A DNA stretch of 64,000 nucleotides from Lepturacanthus savala (lineage: Eukaryota > Chordata > Actinopteri > Scombriformes > Trichiuridae): NCBI GenBank assembly GCA_030544235.1, contig CM060466.1:21874575-21938574 (forward strand), read 5' to 3'. Of the stretch, positions 54,015 through 63,894 are shown one piece after another (position 1 is the stretch's first letter; each line of letters begins with the position of its first letter). The notes under the pieces are model-generated. The model had not been told where the DNA came from and searched no databases. It saw only the letters and a program-made list of their open reading frames with translations. A program made the position numbers and the translations under genes.

Positions 54015-56377
54015 TGTGTATTTGTTCGTTAATTAGCCTGTCTAAAAGCTCAACCTGAATCACCTGCTTTGATGCATATTTTACCCAGTCGATGAAAAAA
54101 AAAATCACAGACATATCAAAACAAAAACAAAATATTGAACACAAATACTTGAATCCTGGAGCGCCAATAACGTAATGTGAAGTCAGTAAATCTTTTTTTT
54201 TTTTTTTTTGGTTCTCTCCATCTGACAGGTACACTTAGGGGCTTTTAGAGAATATCGAAAATGTATTGCATTAACTTACAAATACAAAATCTTTGAGGAA
54301 AAAAAAAATGCAAAAGTCATCTTAAATGTGTGCTTGAAAGTCAGATGTATGTATGAATGTGTGTAAGAAACAGTGTGTGTACAGGGCACATGGCCTGCTG
54401 TTATGTTCCACTCAGTATGTTATCATATGTGTCTGTTTTTATCTTTTTTTTATTATTGTTCTGTCAAAAACGATTCTGATAGACATTGTTATTATCTTCT
54501 AACATTGCACTGAGTGTCTTCTACCCCTCACTCAGCTAATCGTAGATAAACGAGTCTAAGTACGGAGGGGAGATGGTGACAATTCATGTGTACATGTTTA
54601 CTCAAGGACTTAATGGATTTTTTTCATTCTATCTGTAAAAAGTTTATCTACCTTATAGTGGCTTTTATTGTGGAATAATCCAATACAAGGATTATCATTG
54701 AGTATTGCACCATTTTGTTCCAATTATACAAAAAAAAATGTCAAAAAAATTTAAAAAGTACAAAAAAAAACTAAAAAAAATAAAAAAGGGGAAAAAAAAC
54801 AAAGAACTGTGGCCATAGATAGCTGTAGAAGGACTAGTAATCCCTATGTTAACTTCATGGAGAAATGGAAAGGGATAAAGTGTGGGAGGTGAGTTTGTTA
54901 CAAGACTCATTTCAGAGGTGCCTATCTTTTCTGTTCTTGTTTTGCAAAAGCCACCTGTCGTTTACAAGCATTTCATTTGAAGTTCAAGGAAATAGGAATT
55001 TATAACAGGAATGTTGTAAAAGCAGAAAAAAATCAACTTCCATCAAATATGGACATGATGAAAATCTTGCGAAATATGCTACTTTCAGAACTCTGGGATT
55101 GATCAGTGTTGTGTCATATTTCAATTTTTAATTTCTCTTTCCGTGTAACAGACTATCTCTGTATGTATTGATTTGTGATTTTTTTTTTTTTTTTTTTTTG
55201 ATGTTTTCTGCAAGCGATGCAGTTTGCTCACTATCTTGCACACTCATAAAAAGATGTGGATTTTGTCTCAGGAAGGCCAGGGTTCCAGATACCAACTCCA
55301 TAATTTCTAGGTTTAATGTTTGTGTGGGGGATTAAAAAAAAGAAGAAGAAAAACAAAAAAACTGAAAATTAAACTCCAAGCAAGCACTGAAGGTTATGAG
55401 TTTAACAGAATATAGAGTACCATTGTTTAAGACAACAAAAGAAAATGTTTGTAGCAAGTTACATATTTACCAAATAAGACTGAGAATCAACTTTGAAAAA
55501 AGTGGAGTGCTTTACATGTGAAATCTAAGTAGAAATTGCTTTACGTTTAAATAATGATCAATGGTTTGATTGTCAAAAAAAGGAAAAAAAAAAAAAAAAG
55601 ACTGACAGAAAATGCATTTGTATGTTTTGACTTAAGTTTCCATCCTGTAGTTCAGGAGCATCGTGCAAGATGTTTTGTGTTTTTTTTTTGGTTGAAAATC
55701 ATCTCTCCTGTCTGTTAACGTGTCTGTTCCTGCGACAGGTTTTCAATAGCTGAGAGATTTCTTGACATGCTATCAAAATGTTTTTTCAGAGGCAGGTTGA
55801 AGTGGAGGTATAAAGCTGGTTTTTAAAGGATCATGATCTATGCACAAGTGGGAGGGAAGAGTCCAGGCGCCGCCGCCGTACTGCGGCCGCCTGTCGACTC
55901 AGACTCTGGGGTTCAGGGTTTGATGTAGGGTTGTTCTTGTTTTGTCTCTTGCTCGAGTTTCCTCCACTCTACTTTCTCCCTCCTCCCCCTCCTCCTCCTC
56001 CTCCATATTATCATCATCATCTAATGTTTTAGCAAAATTTTACATTGCGTCGCCATGCTGTGTAATCCTTAACCAATGAGCGCTTATCCTTCTGCTAAAG
56101 CACTGTGGGTAGTACTGAAGAAAAAAAAAAAAAGCCCATGACTTTTAAGGCTGGCTGTTTTTTAAAAGGGGAGGAGGGTGGGTGGGGGAATGGGGGTTCT
56201 TTGCCTTTGCCTTTCTCTTTACTTTGAAAAAAACATTAAGGAAAAATGTCTGTAACTGAAATACAAAGTTGTGGCTTTTAATGTTGTTCTTTTTTCTCCT
56301 CATAGAATGTGATTGTTAAGGACATGCACCGGAAAAAAATGTTTCCATGAATTATGGAGCTTCTTTCGGACTATATT

Positions 56378-56383
56378 AATAAA
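56378..56383 (+). terminator. tnrc6c: Polyadenylation signal of tnrc6c
   Basis: AATAAA followed after 20-60 nt by T- and GT-rich sequence (TTTTCTTGG, TGTTACTGGGTGTCTCTG, then TGTGGGGGG), the usual downstream element. Cleavage is expected near 56,400. A second AATAAA at 54,779 sits in an A-rich run and could be a proximal site. Confidence 0.6.
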
Positions 56384-57003
56384 TTACAAATTTTCTTGGC
56401 TGTTACTGGGTGTCTCTGCCTTTTTCTTTTTCATGGGATCTGTGGGGGGTTTCACAAGCAGTTTCAGAATCACTATAAAGTTTTATCGTTTATTGCATGA
56501 TGTAATTGCAATACAAAGATGTTTATATTTTAAAAAAGACTACACTGAGCCTGTTAAGGACTCATACTTCATAAAACTGACGTTTTTATGAAGTACAAAT
56601 TCAGAAGCCTCTGAAATTTGCAATATCTGCACCTGTTTTTTTTTTTAATTAATAGGAGTAAATCAGGGATTCAAAGAGTTGTTGCAGGTAAAATGTATTT
56701 TTTAATTATATACAAATGAATGAAAAACAATTCTCTGCAAAAAAAATGCATGAAAACTATTTTTCTTGCTGGACCTCAGATGCAGAGTCATAACAAACAA
56801 AAAATCCCTACAAACACATTTTCATAAAAAAAAAAATTCTACTTGTGTATGAAAATGAGTGGCACGTCATAGAAATGGGCCCATTACGGGTTAATTTATC
56901 AATTTGATTGATTGAAACATCAGTTTGGTGGGCTCAAAGTTCAGAAACATAGCAAAGAAATAATCTGAAAAAGGTCAAAGAAAAAATCACAAAACGTGCC
57001 AGC

Positions 57004-57083
57004 ATATCGTGGGGCACACATACCGTTCACTCACACCTATGGGCAATTTAGAGTCTCCAATTAACCTCAGCATGTCTTTGGAC
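57004..57083. repeat. Fragment of a dispersed fish repeat
   Basis: Contains the strings CACCTATGGGCAATTTAGAG and CATGTCTTTGGA, which I recall as part of a very common interspersed repeat in fish genomes. The family name is not certain. It is cut off by the TA run and MITE that follow. Confidence 0.5.
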
Positions 57084-57095
57084 CATATATATATA

Positions 57096-57244
57096 TACTA
57101 TAACTTAGGGATATTGTGAGACGCTCAGTGGATTTCATACATTTTTACATTTTGGGGGTAATAATAACTATTAAACTAATAGACCAAATAGGAAAAGCAC
57201 TGATGTAAAAACCAATATCCATAACTTATTCTTGAGTTTTGTAT
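57096..57244. mobile_element. Small MITE, degraded copy (family shared with 62,349-62,545)
   Basis: Ends read TAACTTAGGGATATTGTGAG on the left and TATCCATAACTTATTCTTGAG on the right, imperfect inverted repeats. The inner left part, CTCAGTGGATTTCATACATT, matches the copy at 62,349 (CTCAGTGGATTTCATGCATT). It is flanked by TA runs, as expected for Tc1/mariner-type TA insertion. No transposase is encoded. Confidence 0.7.
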
Positions 57245-57451
57245 ATACATATAGACACACACCCGCACATTGTTTATATCAGTGACCTTATACATTAAAA
57301 AACTTCAAGAAATGCAAAACTACAAACACAAACAAGCAATAATTCCATCAACATGAGATTAAAAAGCTCTAAGAGGACAATCTGTTGAAGAAAAGGACAC
57401 ATTTTCTTCTTGTAGTTCATAATGCTGCGACATTTCATTTGTACGCCTGGT

Positions 57452-57646
57452 TCACAGGGCCCCACTGGGGCTTTCATAGTGGTTCTCAGTACAGGATTTG
57501 TCCACAGAGCAGTTTCTGTACTCAGACTCCATATCCTCCAGATGGCGAGGGGCTAGTTTTCGGCCGGGAGGCTTCACGCCGACCATCTCCTCGTAGATGG
57601 GGGCCTGAGGGGGCGGGCTGACGCCGCCGCCGTGGCGTTTTTTGTG
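57452..57646 (-). CDS. cd7al: CD7-like exon 5, signalling tail
   Basis: Residues 307-370, beginning HKKRHGGGVSPPPQ with the positive stop-transfer run right after the membrane helix. Three tyrosines: Y324 in PIYEEMVG, Y349 in SEYRNCS and Y363 in NHYESP. Ends SPSGAL, TGA. The acceptor is CACCTGGCAG. Confidence 0.8.
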   Translation of the reverse strand, partial: HKKRHGGGVSPPPQAPIYEEMVGVKPPGRKLAPRHLEDMESEYRNCSVDKSCTENHYESPSGAL

Positions 57647-60600
57647 CTGCCAGGTGTCGAGACAGGAGGGAAATAAATCAGTGAAGTGAACAAACACTGA
57701 GCACACGCTTCATTTCCTGTGTTGAAATCAGAGTGATTTACTCTTGAGGCAGAAGCCTTGATAGGAAATCCTACTCAAAGCCTCACTGTGACGTATTCAG
57801 AAAACAACAACTTTTAAAGTTTGAATTTCACTATTTCAAAAATATTTAACAAATTCAAACTAAACTACAAAATAAAAGATGTTTCACAACCCTTCTTACT
57901 TGAATTTTAAGAAAAACATGCTGACAATTTGCAAAAGAGGATCTTTTGAAATCAGTGTGGTTTTGTGGTGAGCTGCAGAGGAACTCTCGCACGCAGTTAC
58001 CAGGCAGGTGCGAACATCCCCCAACATGCCCCTTCCTCTGCTTCTGCATGGTGTCATAACAGCAGGTTTCAAGACACAAGGCCACTCACCAGGTTAACCC
58101 CCACACATGCGAGGAGGAGGAGGAGGAGGAGGAAGACGGCCGAAGACAGGACGTAGAGCAGCGTGGAGGAGCTGCTGCAGCTGCACCGGCCTCCTGGGGA
58201 CAAGCAGAGAAAAAAAGGCTGAGAAGGCCTCTTCTTTCACTCAATTTCCCTGCTGCAGCGCCTTTTTCCGTCATGATACATGTTGCAAGAGTGAAGGCTT
58301 GGAAAAACAAAAGCAGCAAGACGACTGTTAGTGGTTTAAAGAAAAAAAAAAACAACACACGCGCACAAAAAAACAAAAGAACAAGTACAATGGTATTACA
58401 GAAACCACTGAAACTTCCTTCCTAGTTCAGAGCTGCAGTTATTATTTCTGAGAGGAGTCCCAGTCATGCTTTAGGTGAAGCTACAAAACCACAAACTTTA
58501 CATCAACACACGCAAATGCAAATCACCAACAATAGCGAGAAGTGATACCGCAGCTCTGTTTACTCGGTGGAAGTGGAAGAATAAAATTTATATAGACTGA
58601 GTCGAATATAAATGTATAGAAGTGAAACCTTCGGTGCATTTAATGATGAGTGACTCCTGTCTGCGTCTAGAAATGAATCTGACTCGCTTCATTTCACTTT
58701 TTCACTTCTCACTGTTGACGTAACTCCTGCACATTTACTCTGAAATCATCAATTTTGATTAGGGAAGAATATCCTTTCAGAAATAAAACTCAACACAGCG
58801 CACACAGACGTCACACTCCCCAGTCCATCAGCCTGTGATGGATGATTGTGTTAGTGTTAGTGGTCCTGAAGGACAGAAGAAACACACAGGTGCAACATGG
58901 GAACGAAAGACAGTTAGTTAGTGTGAAAGTAAATGGTTATTTTTAATTTCAAGAACCGGGGAACAAAAAAAAAGGAAGTTGAGCAAGCTGTTGATGGCCG
59001 GGAGCAAAAATATTTACAGTTTTTATTAGTAAATGGCTTGGAAGGACAGAAATAACTTCACCTGCTGCTTAAAATAAAGTCGGGGAGTAAATGTTTTAAA
59101 TTGAAATGCAACAGCAGACTGACTGAATATGGAATAACTGAGACATATTGTTGAAATGGCATTTTTTTCTTATGTCATCTCTCCTGATGGTTAATTAACT
59201 GTGTAAATATTCATAATGTATTTCCTTACATAAAATGTGTTATTTATATGTTTATTTTTACTGGTGGGACATGATAAATAAATATTAAATACTAATAATA
59301 AATCAATAATAGAAATAATAAACTACTATACTATCATAATAATCTGGGCCTATCCGGTTCTCTCTCCCTCTCTCCATTGCAACTTCCCTTGCAGGTTTAA
59401 GCTCTCAGCATGTTCAAATGTTTTAACCAATGGTATTAAAAGTAATAATAGTAGATATAGCAGTGTTCCATATTTATTTATATTTATACATATGCTAATA
59501 AGATCATGAATCAATGAGGGGAAAAATATAAAAATCCACTTCCCCTTCTCTCTACTTTTCTTCCTGTCGCTGTAGTTGCTGTATCTATGGTAACATACGT
59601 CATTAGAGCTCATTAATGATCATTAGGTCTGATCTTAAACAGCAGACTTAAAAAAAAGGCTGATTTTGAACTAATGTTAAACATGTGGTGTGATAAATGA
59701 CTTACTGGCGTCTACACATTAGTTTGATTGGTTTTTATTCCAATTTCCTACTCAAAATTAGCAGTTAGGCTACTTGTAAAACAGCAGGGTAGGTTTAAGC
59801 TATTTTTAGGCACCACCGTGAATTAACTCGGGATCCCCAAGCTCAGCATTGAGAAATGCATTGTTTTACATTTAGCAGTGTTTGTGTGTTGTTTGTGTGT
59901 TTGTGGGGGAGGGCCATCACGTGCCTTGGGTCCCCCCCCTATATTTTCATCCATGATAACAAAATAAGGAAGTTAGTAGGAGCAATCCATGGCCGTGTTA
60001 TAAAACCTATGACCTAAGCTATATTCTACATCCGTGGAGCCAGCTGGTGATGGGAGTCCTGCCATGACGTCACCCACCTTGCACAGACACAAATGTCGCC
60101 CTCCTCCCCAGCCGGCTGCTGCTGTCCGGTCTGCCGTGCTGCAGCAGCTGGCAGCTGTACAGGCCGCTGTCCTCCAGCTGCAGCTGCTGCAGGGTGAGCC
60201 TGTAGGTGATGCCACCGGGCCCGGGGGCCGAGGACAGCTGGAACCTGTCGGTGGGGTGCTGGGAGGAGGAGGAGGAGGCGGCCGGGGGCCCGCCGCCATG
60301 GTGACGCTTGGAATGGTACAGCACCTCCACGGCCGCCCCGTCCCGCTGCCGCTTCAGGCTCACCCCCTCCACGGCTAAGCCCTCCCCATGCTCCGGGAAG
60401 CAGGGGAGCACTGCAGAGCCCCCGGGACATGCCTCCACCCACCCTCTGTCCACCGGCCCGGCCACATCTCCAGGAGGGAAAAGGAGGGAATAGAACTTAG
60501 TGTGTTCGCGGCTGATGTGACGAGGTCATCCACTGGATGTGTCACACACACATGCAAATTCCTTTTATTCTGTTCAAACATACAGCTGTAGAAAAATATA

Positions 60601-60658
60601 GGAGACCACTGCAAGTTATCAGTTTTTCTGATTTTAGCACTTATGGTATATATAAGTG

Positions 60659-60728
<70 letters not shown>

Positions 60729-62542
60729 TGTATATATAGGTATATGTTTGTGCAAAAGGAATATTTTTGTTAGAGTTTATAAACTAATGACATTTTCCCC
60801 TAAATTAAAAAAAAAAAATGTTTAGAGGGGTTTTTTTGGAGAAAATGAAAAAATAGTAAAAATAACAAAAATTCACATTAAAACATCATAATACGAATGT
60901 TTACGCTCAAGATGAGTTCAGAAATCAATATTTGGTGCAATAACCCTCATTTTTAATCACAGCTTTCATGTGTCTTGGCATGCTCTCCACTAGTCTTTAC
61001 CATTGTTCTTGGGTGACTTTATTCCACTTCTGGTTCCTCTTTAAGCAGAATGAGGTGTGCATGTGTTGGAATTCAACAGAATGGAATGGAATGGCTGGAA
61101 TACATGGAATACATGCTGATTTCAGAAAAAAAAAATAGAGTGGTCTCTTTTTTTTTTCCAGAGCTGTATGTTGTGGAAAGGGGATTATTACAGGGAGATC
61201 TGAGTTAATGTAGCCAGGCTTGTTAATAGCACAGTGATACTGTTTTTTTAATCAAGAAACATTTAACGCTTAAAAATCCGACGGTTTGATTCACTTTATC
61301 GTTTTATGGTCTTAAAAAAATCCTCTAGAGCAGATCTGCCAACCACGCTGCAATGAATGACTGCACAAAGTATGACAAAAAATTGAGCAGTTCCTGTTTC
61401 TTCTCAGAAATGTGAAGGCTCAAGGGATCAAATATTTACAGGTCTGATTTGTAAATGGTCTGAAAGGCCGAAAATGACTTCACCTGCTGCTTAAAAAAAG
61501 TTAGTGAGTAAATGTTTTGAATTGAAATGCCTGACTGAATATGGAATAACTGAGACATATTGTTAAAATGGTACTTTTTTTCTCATGTCATCACTCCTGA
61601 AGGTTAGTTAACGGTGTAATTATTCATAATGTATTTTTTTTTTTACATATAAAGGAGGAGAAACATTTGCTTATGTTGTTATTTATATATTTATTTTTCC
61701 TGGTCCGGCCCACTAGAGATCACATTGTGCTGTATTTGGCCCACAAACTAAACTGAGTTTGTCTCTCCTGAGCTAAAATCCACAGATTATAATCTATGGG
61801 ATTTAAAAAAAAAGTATCAACTTTTATCGACTTTTCCTTTTGATCTGGCGATTGATAATTATTGATAATAAATAGAATCATTAATGAAAACAGGTAAATA
61901 ACAAGATAAGGTAGCAACAAGATACGGCAGAAATAACGGAAGTGCTAGTCTAGAAACGAATCTTCGTTCAACCTTCGGTATTAACTCATGAATCCTCAGT
62001 CATACAACTCGAGGGAACGTGAGTGATCGGAGTGAGTCAGGACAACATGATCGTCAGATGAGGAAAGACGAGCAGCTTCAGATCAGATGTTCAGAGTTTG
62101 CGGTTGTTCAGCTGCTCGGGATGTTTCAACACTTCTGTCTTGAATGAGAATAGTTTCATACTATTCTTTGAAAAAGAGCCACACCCCACAGAAAAACGCA
62201 CCATTTCTAATGATCAACATTAATTAATAAGGCCGAGATTATATCGAAGAACAGCAGCTTCATGAATCCTTTATAAACTATAGATCAGTAACATGATAAT
62301 AAGGAAACACTGAAGGTTGCAGAGTTCAACAACATTTACAACTGCATATACACTACTCACAATAAGTTAAGGATATTGTGAGAGACTCAGTGGATTTCAT
62401 GCATTTTTGTGGTGACTAAAATTAAACTAATGAAAACTGTTTTTTCTCATTCATCATTAGTAATCTGAAAGGGAACTTTTACTTATTTCATTAAATTCAC
62501 ACCAAATAGAAAAAACACTATCCCTAACTTATTGTGAGTAGA

Positions 62543-62633
<91 letters not shown>

Positions 62634-63894
62634 AAAGATGGTGGACTTGGTGCTTAGTGGGTGCACTAATGCTGAGGCACACACTAAAAGCCAAATTGAA
62701 CAGAGAAACACTCACCAGCAGCAACAAGGAGGAAGAATTCAGTCTTTCCAGGTACATGTTCATCTTCAGACAAAGGGTTTTCCACGATGAACTCGCAGCA
62801 GTAGCGGTCGGTGTCCCCGGGGGTCAGCTTGGAGACGGTGACGTTCACAGCGTAGCTGCTGGGGTCTCCGCTCACACTGGTGCGGTTTTTATCCAGGTTG
62901 TTGCCCACGGAGAACTCGCTCCTGGTGTACATGAAGAGGACTTCACTAGGATGCAGCCATCTGCGCTTCAGGTACACACCGACGGGCGGGGTGCTTCCTC
63001 CGCGCTCAGTCACACAGGGAAAGACCACGGAATTCCCCTCGTGCACCTCAATGAACTGGATGTCGCCGCACACTTGACAGAAACAACAGGAGAAAAGGTC
63101 ACAAGGTCATACGCTACCTATCAAAAGTTTGGGGTCACCCAGACACTTTTGTGTTTTCCATGAAAAGTCACATGTTTATTTACCACCATGAGTTGTAAAA
63201 TGAATAGAAAATATAGTCAAGACATTGACAAGGTTAGAAATAATGATGTGACCTTATGAACGTGATGCTCCAGATACTGAACCTGCTTGAAGGAAAGGTC
63301 AGTTTTCTAGCTTTTCTAACCAGCTAAACTGTTTCCAGCTGTGCTAACATGATTGCACAAGGGTTTTCTAATCATCCATTAACCTTCTGATGCAATGAGC
63401 AAACACATTGTACAATTAGAACACTGGAGTGATAGTTGCTGTAAATGGGCCACTATACACATATATACAGTATGTTGCACCAAAAACATTTGCAGTTTTA
63501 CCACATTAGAAATGTATAGAGTGTATTTCTGATTAAAGTTATCTTCATTAAAATAAAAAGCAATGCTTTTCTTTAAAAAATAAGGACATTTCTAAGTGAC
63601 CCCAAACTTTTGAATGGTAGTGTAAGTTAAAGCTGGAGTCAGGTGAGGAAATCAAATTAATTGAAATTAGTCCAAAAGTTTCAAAAGAAAAATTTGTTTT
63701 AGAAATGTTTCTTCACCTATTTATTGTGCTTAAATTAGAAGAAAAACATTTATCATCTCTAACTACATTAGAAACAAGCCAGCAAACAATATAAAGCTGC
63801 AGCTTTTAACCACAGACCAAATCTTACCAAATCGGCTGTGTGTGATGAGCAGAGTCCAGAGACAGGTCAGGTGCAGGGTTCCGCTCATCCTCAT
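57452..63894 (-). CDS. cd7al: CD7-like type I receptor with two Ig V domains (5 exons, 370 aa)
   Basis: Exons read on the - strand: 63894-63828, 63072-62716, 60467-60078, 58193-58090, 57646-57452. They join to 1,113 nt, all with GT/AG borders and matching phases. The product has a signal peptide (1-22), Ig V domain 1 (about 24-140, disulfide C42-C115 in DRYCCEF, glycosylation sites N85 and N99), Ig V domain 2 (about 143-271, C164-C247 in DSGLYSCQ), a Leu-rich transmembrane helix (about 283-304) and a 64-residue tail. The tail has IYEEM (Y324, a YxxM PI3K SH2 motif), EYRNC (Y349, a YxN Grb2-type motif) and HYESP (Y363). Human CD7 has one Ig domain and YEDM in its tail, and human CD7 and TNRC6C both map to 17q25, so CD7-like is the best name. 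The Pro-rich stalk of human CD7 is missing. It could also be a related fish Ig receptor. Confidence 0.75.
57647..58089 (-). other. cd7al: CD7-like intron 4
   Basis: 443 bp; no repeat or other feature recognised. Confidence 0.6.
58090..58193 (-). CDS. cd7al: CD7-like exon 4, transmembrane segment
   Basis: Residues 272-306. GGRCSCSSSSTLLYVLSSAV followed by seven Leu and ACVGVNL. The Leu run comes from a CTC repeat. The membrane-proximal part is only about ten residues long and has two Cys (C275, C277) that could dimerise or be lipidated. The acceptor is TTGTCCCCAG and the donor GTGAGT. Confidence 0.8.
58194..60077 (-). other. cd7al: CD7-like intron 3
   Basis: AT-rich intron of 1.9 kb containing copy A of a duplicated interspersed repeat (58,963-59,270). 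Nothing else recognisable. Confidence 0.6.
58963..59270. repeat. Interspersed repeat, copy A
   Basis: Clearly similar to 61,373-61,710 over its length. Shared strings include CTTCACCTGCTGCTTAAA, TGACTGAATATGGAATAACT and GAGACATATTGTT. Same orientation as copy B. See copy B for family. Confidence 0.8.
60078..60467 (-). CDS. cd7al: CD7-like exon 3, second Ig V domain
   Basis: Residues 142-271. DVAGPVDRGWVEACPGGSAV leads to the B-strand C164; EGVSLKRQRDGAAVEVLYHS is the C to C' region; ITYRLTLQQLQLEDSGLYSC holds the F-strand C247. An Ala/Gly/Pro/Ser-rich insertion (about 199-211) sits in the C'-D region and contains a Ser repeat. The codons are very GC-rich compared with the surrounding introns. 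Phase 1 at both ends, so it is a skippable domain exon. Donor GTGGGT. Confidence 0.8.
60581..61168. mobile_element. Non-autonomous DNA transposon with TIRs, 588 bp
   Basis: The left end is TACAGCTGTAGAAAAATATA then GGAGACCACT. The right end, reverse complemented, is TACAGCTCTGGAAAAAAAAA then AGAGACCACT. Both ends lie at TA, the Tc1/mariner target. The interior carries CATTCC-type repeats (AATGGAATGGAATGGCTGG) that I recall from an abundant fish element with these TIRs. No transposase frame. A TA microsatellite is embedded near the left end. Confidence 0.8.
60660..60726. repeat. TA microsatellite, about 33 units
   Basis: Uninterrupted AT run inside the 588-bp element, just after an inverted pair AGCACTTA / TAAGTGCT (60,638-60,660 region). 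It produces Ile-Tyr open frames on both strands that are not genes. Confidence 0.95.
61373..61760. repeat. Interspersed repeat, copy B, with hAT-like end
   Basis: Similar to copy A at 58,963-59,270, and extends further right into GGTCCGGCCCACTAGAGATC and TTTGGCCCACAAACTAAAC. I recall that sequence as the terminal part of a common fish hAT-type repeat. Family assignment is from memory. Confidence 0.7.
62349..62545. mobile_element. MITE, 197 bp, intact TIRs
   Basis: The left TIR is CACTACTCACAATAAGTTAA (then GGATA), and the right TIR reverse complemented is CTCTACTCACAATAAGTTAG (then GGATA), flanked by TA on both sides. No coding capacity. Related to the degraded copy at 57,096-57,244. Confidence 0.85.
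62544..62629. repeat. TA microsatellite, 43 units
   Basis: Starts exactly at the TA target site at the right end of the MITE, so the duplicated TA probably seeded the expansion. Confidence 0.95.
62716..63072 (-). CDS. cd7al: CD7-like exon 2, first Ig V domain
   Basis: Residues 23-141. VCGDIQFIEVHEGNSVVFPC has the B-strand C42; GVYLKRRWLHPSEVLFMYTR follows; VNVTVSKLTPGDTDRYCCEF has the F-strand Cys. There are two adjacent Cys; C115 fits the DxYxC pattern and C114 may be free. N-glycosylation sequons NRT (85) and NVT (99). Phase 1 at both ends, like the second domain, so the two may stem from an exon duplication. Donor GTGAGT. Confidence 0.85.
63073..63827 (-). other. cd7al: CD7-like intron 1
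   Basis: 755 bp, of which 515 bp is a deleted Tc1-like transposon (63,110-63,624). Confidence 0.7.
63110..63624. mobile_element. Internally deleted Tc1-like transposon, 515 bp
   Basis: The ends are TIRs at TA: AAAAGTTTGGGGTCACCCAG near the left, and AAGTGACCCCAAACTTTTGA near the right. Both flanks match, from memory, a full-length fish Tc1-like element of about 1.6 kb: CATGAAAAGTCACATGTTTA and CAAGACATTGACAAGGTTAG on the left; GCACAAGGGTTTTCTAATCA and GAACACTGGAGTGATAGTTG on the right. The transposase gene is entirely missing, with the deletion junction near 63,250. It lies in an intron of the CD7-like gene. Confidence 0.9.
63828..63894 (-). CDS. cd7al: CD7-like exon 1, signal peptide
   Basis: Encodes MRMSGTLHLTCLWTLLITHS RF and the first base of V23. 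It has a hydrophobic core LHLTCLWTLLI typical of a signal peptide. Two ATGs (63,894 and 63,888) are in frame; the first is chosen and the second would shorten the product by two residues. Donor GTAAGA. Confidence 0.7.

Larger units (their letters stand above)
49292..56400 (+). other. tnrc6c: tnrc6c 3' UTR, about 7.1 kb
   Basis: From the stop codon to the AATAAA at 56,378 there is no coding exon. The sequence is AT-rich with many A and T homopolymers, broken by a GC-rich island at about 51,280-51,600. Long 3' UTRs are usual for TNRC6 genes. Exact 8-mer microRNA seed matches are scattered through it: miR-101, miR-144, miR-25/92 and miR-430c/302. The open frames on either strand, including a 213-codon antisense one over the GC island, show no family resemblance. 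Confidence 0.75.
56400..57451. other. Convergent spacer and likely 3' UTR of the CD7-like gene
   Basis: About 1 kb between the tnrc6c polyadenylation signal and the stop codon of the CD7-like gene on the other strand. It contains ATTAAA on the - strand at about 56,643 and 56,699, possible ends of the CD7-like transcript, a fragment of a dispersed fish repeat (57,004-57,083) and a MITE (57,096-57,244). No coding frame is supported. Confidence 0.55.
60468..62715 (-). other. cd7al: CD7-like intron 2, crowded with repeats
   Basis: Contains a 588-bp TIR element, copy B of the interspersed repeat, a MITE and two long TA microsatellites. These account for more than half its length. The rest is AT-rich with no coding resemblance. 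Confidence 0.7.

Noticed and set aside
60375..60773. Ile-Tyr repeat frames on both strands
   Set aside because: Direct translation of the TA microsatellite; not protein-coding.
62534..63163. 209-codon + strand frame starting in the TA array
   Set aside because: It begins with Ile-Tyr repeats from the microsatellite and then runs antisense to the first Ig exon.
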